64,000 nucleotides of DNA from Amycolatopsis sp. CA-126428 (GTDB lineage: Bacteria > Actinomycetota > Actinomycetes > Mycobacteriales > Pseudonocardiaceae), in the NCBI RefSeq assembly GCF_002904335.1, contig NZ_PPHF01000123.1:62001-126000 (forward strand), given 5' to 3'. The notes under the pieces are model-generated. The model was not told the origin of the DNA and ran no database searches. It saw only the letters and a list, made by a program, of their open reading frames with translations. The number at the start of each line of letters is the position of its first letter. The stretch's first letter is position 1. The position numbers were made by a program, and so were the translations under genes. Below, in pieces: positions 56,977-64,000 of the stretch.

Positions 56977-58823
56977 ATGACTGAAGTGGCCGGTCCGGAA
57001 TCAGCGCCGATCTCCGAGCTCGACCTCGCGGCCGAGTTTCCGCAGGCGACGCGCGAGCAGTGGCAGGAGCTGGTCGCCGGTGTGCTGCGCAAGAGCGGGA
57101 AGCTGCCGGAGGACTTCGCGGGTGCCCCGGAGAGCAAGCTCGTCACGCGGACCTACGACGGGATCGAGATCCAGCCGCTGTACACGGCCGAGGACGTCCC
57201 CGGCGACAGCGGCTTCCCCGGCCTGCCGCCCTACGTGCGCGGTTCGCGCCCCGACGGCCGGGTCGCCACCGGCTGGGACGTCCGGGCCCGGTTCACCGGC
57301 GACGACGCCCGCGCGGTCAACCGGGCGATCCTCGCCGACCTCGAAGGCGGCGTGACGTCGATCTGGCTGTCGGTGCCCCCCGCGTCCCTCGCCGACGCCC
57401 TGAACGAGGTGTACCTCGACCTGGCGCCCGTCGTGCTGGACTCCGGTCCCGAGTACGAAGCCGCGGCTTCGGAGCTGCTGGCGCTGTTCGGCGAGCGCGA
57501 GATCCCGGCGAGCGAGGCCACCGCCGTGCTGGGCGCCGACCCGATCGGGCTGGCGGCCCGCTCCGGCTCCGCCGTGGCGCTCGAACCGGCCGCCGCGCTC
57601 GCCGCGCGTGTCGCCGGGAAGTACCCGAAAGTGCGGACGATCGTCGCCGACGGCCTGCCGTTCCACGAGGCCGGCGGGTCGGACGCGCAGGAGCTGGGCG
57701 CGCTCGTCGCCGCCGGCGTCACCTACCTGCGGGCGCTGACCGACGCCGGGCTGGCCGTCGAAGCCGCCGCCGGGCAGCTGGAGTTCCGGCTCGCCGCGAC
57801 CGCCGACCAGTTCTCCACCATCGCGAAGCTGCGCGCGGCCCGCCGCCTGTGGGCGCGCGTGGCCGAGGTCTGCGGCTTCACCTCGCCCATGCGCCAGCAC
57901 GCCGTGACGTCGCCGGCCATGCTGACCAGGCGCGATCCCTGGGTGAACATGCTGCGCACGACCGTCGCCTGCTTCGGCGCGGGCGCCGGCGGCGCGGACG
58001 CGGTCACCGTGCTGCCGTTCGACGCGGCGATCGGCCGTCCCGACGCGTTCTCCGCGCGGATCGCGCGCAACACCCACGCCGTGCTGCTGGAGGAGGCCAA
58101 GCTGGCCGGCGTGGCCGACCCGGCGGGCGGCTCCTGGTACGTCGAGAAGCTCACCGACGACCTCGCGCACGCGGCCTGGGCCGAGTTCACCGCCATCGAA
58201 GGCGAGGGCGGCCTGGTGGCTTCGCTGGCCTCCGGTGCGCTGGCCGGGCGGCTGGCTTCGACGTGGGAGAAGCGCTCGAAGCGGATCGCCACCCGGCGCG
58301 ACCCGCTCACCGGCGTCAGCGAGTTCCCGAACCTGGCCGAGAAGCCGGTGGTCCGCACGCCGGTGGAGTCCACTGTGGAAGGTGGGCTGCCGCGGCACCG
58401 GTACGCCGAAGGCTTCGAGGCCCTGCGGGACGCTTCGGACGCGTACCTCGCCGAGCACGGCAAGCGGCCGCACGTCTTCCTCGTGCCGCTGGGCACGGTC
58501 GCCCAGCACACCGCCCGGGTGCAGTTCGCGACCAACCTGTTCCAGGCCGGCGGCATCGAGGTCGTCAACATCGGCCCGGACGCCGACTACGCCTGCGAAT
58601 TCGTCGATGCCGGGTCGGGGGTCGCCTGCATCTGCGGCACCGATGCCGCGTACGCCGACGAGGCCGCGAGCTGGGCCGAGACCTTGCACAAGATCGGCGC
58701 GAAGGCGGTCTTCCTCGCCGGTAAGCCGAACGATGCCTACGGTGACATCACGCGGTACGTGTTCGCCGGGTGCGATGCGCTCGATGTCCTGACCAGCCTC
58801 CACGCCCTGCTGGGAGTTTCCCG

Positions 58824-58827
<4 letters not shown>
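56977..58827 (+). CDS. mutA: Methylmalonyl-CoA mutase small (beta) subunit
   Basis: 616 residues. Non-catalytic partner of MutB in interconverting methylmalonyl-CoA and succinyl-CoA. It has the mutase barrel (TYDGIEIQPLYTAEDVPGDSGFPGLPPYVRG, MRQHAVTSPAMLTRRDPWVNMLRTTVACFGAGAGGADAVTVLPFD) and a degenerate B12-domain (HGKRPHVFLVPLGTVAQHTARVQFATN) in which the DxHxxG cobalamin ligand is missing, as expected for this subunit. ATG 56977 lacks a ribosome-binding site and lies about 10 bases after TACCCT, so the mRNA may be leaderless. Overlaps mutB by ATGA. Possible precursor supply for polyketides or odd-chain catabolism. Confidence 0.95.
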
Positions 58828-60992
<2,165 letters not shown>

Positions 60993-60995
60993 CCC

Positions 60996-61979
60996 TTGCC
61001 GCGCAAGATCGACGTCACCGCCTACGCCAAGGGCGTGCTGGCGGGGGACCGCGGGACGCTGTCGAAGGCGATCACGCTGGTCGAGTCGCAGCGGGAGGAC
61101 CACCGGGCGCTGGCGCAGGAGCTGCTGGTCGAGCTGCTGCCGTCGGCCGGCGGCGCTCAGCGCGTCGGGATCACCGGCGTCCCCGGAGTCGGCAAGTCGA
61201 CATTCATCGACCAGCTGGGCACCGACCTGACCGCGGCCGGGCACCGGGTCGCCGTGCTGGCCGTCGACCCGTCGTCGACGCGGACCGGCGGGTCCATCCT
61301 CGGCGACAAGACCCGGATGGCGCGGCTGGCGGTCGATCCGCGGGCGTTCATCCGGCCGTCGCCGACGTCCGGGACGCTCGGCGGCGTCGCGCGGGCGACC
61401 CGCGAGACGATCGTGCTGATGGAGGCGGCCGGCTACGACATCGTGCTGGTCGAGACGGTCGGCGTCGGGCAGTCCGAGGTGACCGTGGCGAACATGGTCG
61501 ACTGCTTCCTGTTCCTCACCCTGGCCCGCACCGGTGACCAGCTCCAGGGCATCAAGAAGGGCGTCCTGGAGCTCGCCGACGTCATCGCCGTCAACAAGGC
61601 CGACGGCGACCACGAGCGGGACGCCCGGCGCGCCGCGCGGGAGCTGGCGGGCGCGCTGCGGATGATCTACGGGCCCGAAGCGTCGTGGACGCCCCCGGTG
61701 CTGACCTGCAGTGGCCTGCACAGCCTGCGTCTCGACGAGGTCTGGGGCGCGATCGAACAGCACCGCGACACGCTCACCGCGTCCGGTGAACTCGACGCCC
61801 GGCGGCGGCAGCAGCAGGTGGACTGGACGTGGGCGATGGTGCGCGAACAGCTGCTGGGTCGGCTGGCGGCGCATCCGGAGGTGCGAACGGTCGTTCCCGA
61901 CGTCGAACGGGCGGTGCGGGACGGTGAACTGACGGCTACCCTCGGTGCACAGCGGATCCTCGACGCGTTCGGTGGCTGA
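60996..61979 (+). CDS. meaB: Methylmalonyl-CoA mutase-associated GTPase
   Basis: 327 residues. G3E-family GTPase chaperone that loads and protects adenosylcobalamin in MutAB. Walker A GVPGVGKST (61-69), Walker B/DPSS region VLAVDPSSTRTGGSILGDKTRM, VETVGVGQSEV, and base-recognition NKADGD. C-terminal dimerisation helices (QQQVDWTWAMVREQLLGRL). The start is TTG 60996 with AGGAG nine bases upstream, immediately after mutB. Complete mutA-mutB-meaB operon. Confidence 0.96.
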   Translation: MPRKIDVTAYAKGVLAGDRGTLSKAITLVESQREDHRALAQELLVELLPSAGGAQRVGITGVPGVGKSTFIDQLGTDLTAAGHRVAVLAVDPSSTRTGGSILGDKTRMARLAVDPRAFIRPSPTSGTLGGVARATRETIVLMEAAGYDIVLVETVGVGQSEVTVANMVDCFLFLTLARTGDQLQGIKKGVLELADVIAVNKADGDHERDARRAARELAGALRMIYGPEASWTPPVLTCSGLHSLRLDEVWGAIEQHRDTLTASGELDARRRQQQVDWTWAMVREQLLGRLAAHPEVRTVVPDVERAVRDGELTATLGAQRILDAFGG

Positions 61980-62028
61980 CGTGCGGGCGGTCCGTGGGCA
62001 GAATGCCTGGTCGCGGCGGAAGGATGAC

Positions 62029-62331
62029 ATGGCGAAACTGCGGGGTCTGGTCCTGGTCGGGCTGCTGGGAGCGGTGCTGTTCACCGCGTCGCCGGCGCTG
62101 GCCGAGCCGGTGCGTCCGGCCGCCGTCACGATGAGCGTGGCGCACGCGTCCGCGGGGCTGGTCCCGGTGCAGACGCAGCCCCCGGGCCCGGTCCTCGACC
62201 CGGCCCAGACGGACAAGGCCAACACGGAGAAGACCAAGAACAAGCTGATCGCGGGCCTGCTCGCGGTGGTCCTGCTCGGCATCGTGATCTGGGGGCGCAA
62301 GATCCGTTCGAAGCGGGCCAAGGGGTCCTGA
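62029..62331 (+). CDS. Small exported membrane-anchored protein
   Basis: 100 residues from ATG 62029 with GGCGGAAGGA upstream. It has a cleavable-looking signal peptide (MAKLRGLVLVGLLGAVLFTASPALA), a short Pro/Gln-rich extracellular segment (about 45 residues), then a C-terminal transmembrane helix (LIAGLLAVVLLGIVIWG) and a basic cytoplasmic tail (RKIRSKRAKGS), so type I topology. No family recalled. It follows meaB by 49 bp and may be on the same transcript. Followed by a candidate terminator at 62385. Confidence 0.75.
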   Translation: MAKLRGLVLVGLLGAVLFTASPALAEPVRPAAVTMSVAHASAGLVPVQTQPPGPVLDPAQTDKANTEKTKNKLIAGLLAVVLLGIVIWGRKIRSKRAKGS

Positions 62332-62384
62332 GGTTTTCGGCTTTGCCGAACTAGTGCACACCGTTCAACGCAGATCCGGTACCG

Positions 62385-62404
62385 GCCGTCTAGGACGGCT
62401 GTTT
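62385..62404 (+). terminator. Candidate intrinsic terminator
   Basis: Short hairpin GCCGTC (62385-62390) / GACGGC (62394-62399) with loop TAG, followed by TGTTTT. It lies 54 bp after the small membrane protein stop. Stem only 6 bp, so moderate confidence. Confidence 0.5.
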
Positions 62405-62528
62405 TCAAGGCGCGGCTTGCCGCCTGCATGGTGCACGATCGTCTGCAAATGCGTACGACAGATCGATCGGCACGAAGCGTGACCCCAGCCGCTGCGCGGG
62501 TTACCCGTGTTGCGGGAGGAGGTGCGGC

Positions 62529-63830
62529 GTGACGGTGTTGGATTCACGACCGGACGTTCCAGGCGACCCCCAAGGGCGCATCATCAACCCCATGGAGGGG
62601 TCCGAAGCGCTGATTTCCGAAGCCGGCGTAAGCATGGCTCCTGTGGAGGACCTTGGTGCGGGCCGCGGCCCGTTCTGGCTGGACGGCTGGCTGCGTGCCA
62701 ACGCGACCGACCTGATCGCCTGGCGACGGCACATCCACGCGCACCCGGAGCTGTCGCGGCACGAGTTCGCGACCACGGAACTGGTCGTCACGCTGCTGCG
62801 GTCGGTCGGGCTCAAGCCGTGGGTGCTGCCGGGCGGCACCGGTGTCGTGTGCGACATCGGCAGCGGTGAGCGGTGCGTGGCGCTGCGCGCGGACATGGAC
62901 GCGCTGCCGCTGACGGAGGCGACAGGCCTGCCGTACGCGTCGACGACCGAGGGCGCGGCCCACATGTGCGGCCACGACGCCCACACGGCGATCCTGCTCG
63001 GCGCGGCCCGCGCCCTGGCCGGGGCGCCGGAGCTGCCCGGCCGGGTGCGGCTGATCTTCCAGCCGGCCGAGGAGGTCATGCCCGGCGGCGCGCTGGACAT
63101 GATCGCGGCGGGCGCGCTGGACGGCGTCGAGCGCATCTACGGCCTGCACGTCGACCCGCGGCTCGAGGTGGGTTCCGTCGGGATGCGCGTCGGCGCCCTG
63201 ACGTCGGCCGCCGACCTGATCGAGCTGCGCCTGACGTCGCCGGGCGGCCACACGTCCCGGCCGCACCTGACGGCCGACCTGGTGCACGCGTTGGGCACGG
63301 TGATCACCTCCCTGCCTGCGGTGCTCTCCCGTCGCGTCGACCCGCGGTCGGGCACGGTCCTGGTCTGGGGAGCGGTCCACGCGGGCCAGGCGGCCAACGC
63401 GGTCCCGCAGGACGGCGTCCTGCGCGGCACGCTGCGCACGGCGGACCACGAGGTCTGGACGGCCCTGGAGCCGCTGGTGGCATCGTCGGTGGAGTCCCTG
63501 CTGGCCCCGACCGGCGTCGGCTTCCACCTGGACTACCGCCGCGGCGTCCCGCCGGTGGTCTCGGACCCCGAGTCGACGGCCCTGATGCGCGCGGGCACCG
63601 AAGCGGCCCTCGGCGAGGGCGCGGTGGCCCCCACGGAGCAGTCCTCGGGCGGCGAGGACTTCGGCTGGTACCTGGAGCACGTCCAGGGAGCCTTCGCCCG
63701 CCTAGGCGTCTGGCCCGGCCCCCCGGCCCCCCAATCGGACATCCACCGCCCCACGTTCGTCCTCGACGAGCGAGCCCTCCTCTGCGGAGTCCGAACCCTG
63801 GTCCACACCGCCCTAACCACCCTCGCCTAA
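62529..63830 (+). CDS. M20-family amidohydrolase/peptidase
   Basis: 433 residues from GTG 62529, with GGGAGGAGG eight bases upstream. M20 zinc sites: HIHAHPELSRHE, ALRADMDALPL (metal Asp), MCGHDAHTAILLGAA (Cys/His ligands), LIFQPAEEVMPGGALDM (catalytic and bridging Glu), and SSGGEDFGWYLE. Members hydrolyse N-acyl amino acids, hippurate or indole-3-acetyl conjugates (AmiA/AmiB group). The equivalents amiA1/amiB1 (Rv3305c/Rv3306c) lie beside deoD in M. tuberculosis. The first 45 residues are unlike the family and may be non-native; in-frame Met codons downstream are possible starts. Followed by a 21-bp repeat array. Confidence 0.93.
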   Translation: MTVLDSRPDVPGDPQGRIINPMEGSEALISEAGVSMAPVEDLGAGRGPFWLDGWLRANATDLIAWRRHIHAHPELSRHEFATTELVVTLLRSVGLKPWVLPGGTGVVCDIGSGERCVALRADMDALPLTEATGLPYASTTEGAAHMCGHDAHTAILLGAARALAGAPELPGRVRLIFQPAEEVMPGGALDMIAAGALDGVERIYGLHVDPRLEVGSVGMRVGALTSAADLIELRLTSPGGHTSRPHLTADLVHALGTVITSLPAVLSRRVDPRSGTVLVWGAVHAGQAANAVPQDGVLRGTLRTADHEVWTALEPLVASSVESLLAPTGVGFHLDYRRGVPPVVSDPESTALMRAGTEAALGEGAVAPTEQSSGGEDFGWYLEHVQGAFARLGVWPGPPAPQSDIHRPTFVLDERALLCGVRTLVHTALTTLA

Positions 63831-63832
63831 CC

Positions 63833-63905
63833 CGTGTCGTCCCCTCAATCACGCGTGTCGACCCTCTGATCACGCGTGTCGACCCTCTGATCACGCGTGT
63901 CGACC
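63833..63905. repeat. 21-bp repeat array, one orientation visible
   Basis: Three units of TGATCACGCGTGTCGACC type in tandem with exact 21-bp period, directly after the amidohydrolase stop, then CCGTTCACGCACGGACGG, a small hairpin like the centres of the other arrays. If the pattern holds, the inverted half would lie further right, but DnaA boxes follow instead. Confidence 0.88.
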
Positions 63906-63921
63906 GTTCACGCACGGACGG

Positions 63922-63959
63922 TTGTACACAAGTTATCCACAGGCGGGTAGTTATCCACA
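63922..63959 (+). promoter_or_regulatory. Cluster of DnaA boxes
   Basis: TTGTACACA (63922-63930, one mismatch to the actinobacterial consensus), TTATCCACA (63933-63941) and TTATCCACA (63951-63959), all on the + strand. Two exact consensus boxes 18 bp apart are unlikely by chance in this GC-rich sequence. No dnaA, dnaN or AT-rich unwinding region is visible in the window, so a DnaA-titration or regulatory site is likelier than oriC. Confidence 0.75.
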
Positions 63960-64000
63960 GATCGAGGATGAGGTCCTTTCATCCTGGCCCGTGAGGGCCT

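Noticed and set aside
63922..63959. Interpretation of the DnaA boxes as the chromosomal origin
   Set aside because: No dnaA, dnaN, gyrB, rpmH or AT-rich region nearby; only three boxes are visible.

Overview
The window reads as chromosomal DNA of a high-GC actinobacterium. Many genes begin with GTG or TTG, stops and starts overlap as ATGA, GTGA or TGATG, and regulators of the SorC, TetR, MerR, HxlR and ECF types are dense. The gene content (CYP105-like P450s with a 3Fe-4S ferredoxin, methylmalonyl-CoA mutase with MeaB, a DUF3516 helicase) and frequent TCCACTGTGGA palindromes suggest Pseudonocardiaceae, most likely Amycolatopsis or a close relative. That placement is inference from memory, not a search. 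No rRNA, tRNA, transposase, integrase, prophage or CRISPR array was seen.

A nucleoside-salvage backbone runs through the window. It comprises a BMP-type nucleoside ABC transporter, cdd and deoA (1-3690), add (5127-6221), deoC with two aldehyde dehydrogenases (24874-28140), upp (29366-29989), a PGM2/PmmB-type phosphosugar mutase (49282-50895), purine nucleoside phosphorylase (52226-53005) and an M20 amidohydrolase (62529-63830). The same functions lie close together in Mycobacterium tuberculosis (Rv3305c-Rv3315c region), so this looks like an ancestral neighbourhood opened up by lineage-specific insertions. The pathway is coherent: phosphorylases release (deoxy)ribose-1-phosphate, a mutase can convert it to the 5-phosphate, DeoC cleaves it, and aldehyde dehydrogenase oxidises acetaldehyde.

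Inserted modules, in order: a coiled-coil protein and an MFS carrier (3.8-7.5 kb); an acidic duplicated protein opposite a DUF3516 helicase (8.1-12.1 kb); a 48-residue secreted peptide missed by length cut-offs (12.14 kb); a SorC-regulated polyol dehydrogenase/ABC importer operon (14.0-19.2 kb); tandem P450s with ferredoxin (19.3-21.9 kb); a GH12-like lipoprotein and a lone Beta_protein homologue (22.8-24.8 kb); an ECF sigma pair and regulators (30.9-34.9 kb); a tightly coupled FAD-oxidoreductase / alpha-hydroxy-acid oxidase / degenerate P450 / CPA2 antiporter operon followed by a two-component system (35.0-42.1 kb); a frameshifted HEAT-repeat gene and a HisRS (42.2-44.8 kb); an EspR-like XRE / ImmA-IrrE protease / MAB_1171c-type membrane protein / amidohydrolase operon facing a structured, possibly transcribed intergenic element (45.3-48.8 kb); a MerR-flanked membrane-protein/PNP operon and a Ser/Thr kinase (52.2-56.9 kb); and mutA-mutB-meaB (57.0-62.0 kb).

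Two intergenic repeat families stand out. One is a 21-bp unit built round ACGCGTGTCGAC. It is arranged as head-to-head arrays exactly at convergent gene ends (7.5-8.1, 42.1, 52.1 kb), with a one-sided copy at 63.8 kb. The other is a 46-bp near-perfect palindrome beginning GTCGTGAGTGGTAAG at 13.93, 19.20 and 34.88 kb, one copy of which supplies the stop codon of a regulator gene. A cluster of DnaA boxes lies at the right edge (63.92-63.96 kb).

The strongest candidates for an undescribed system are the oxidase/degenerate-P450/antiporter/two-component cluster and the XRE-protease-membrane-amidohydrolase operon with its facing RNA-like element.
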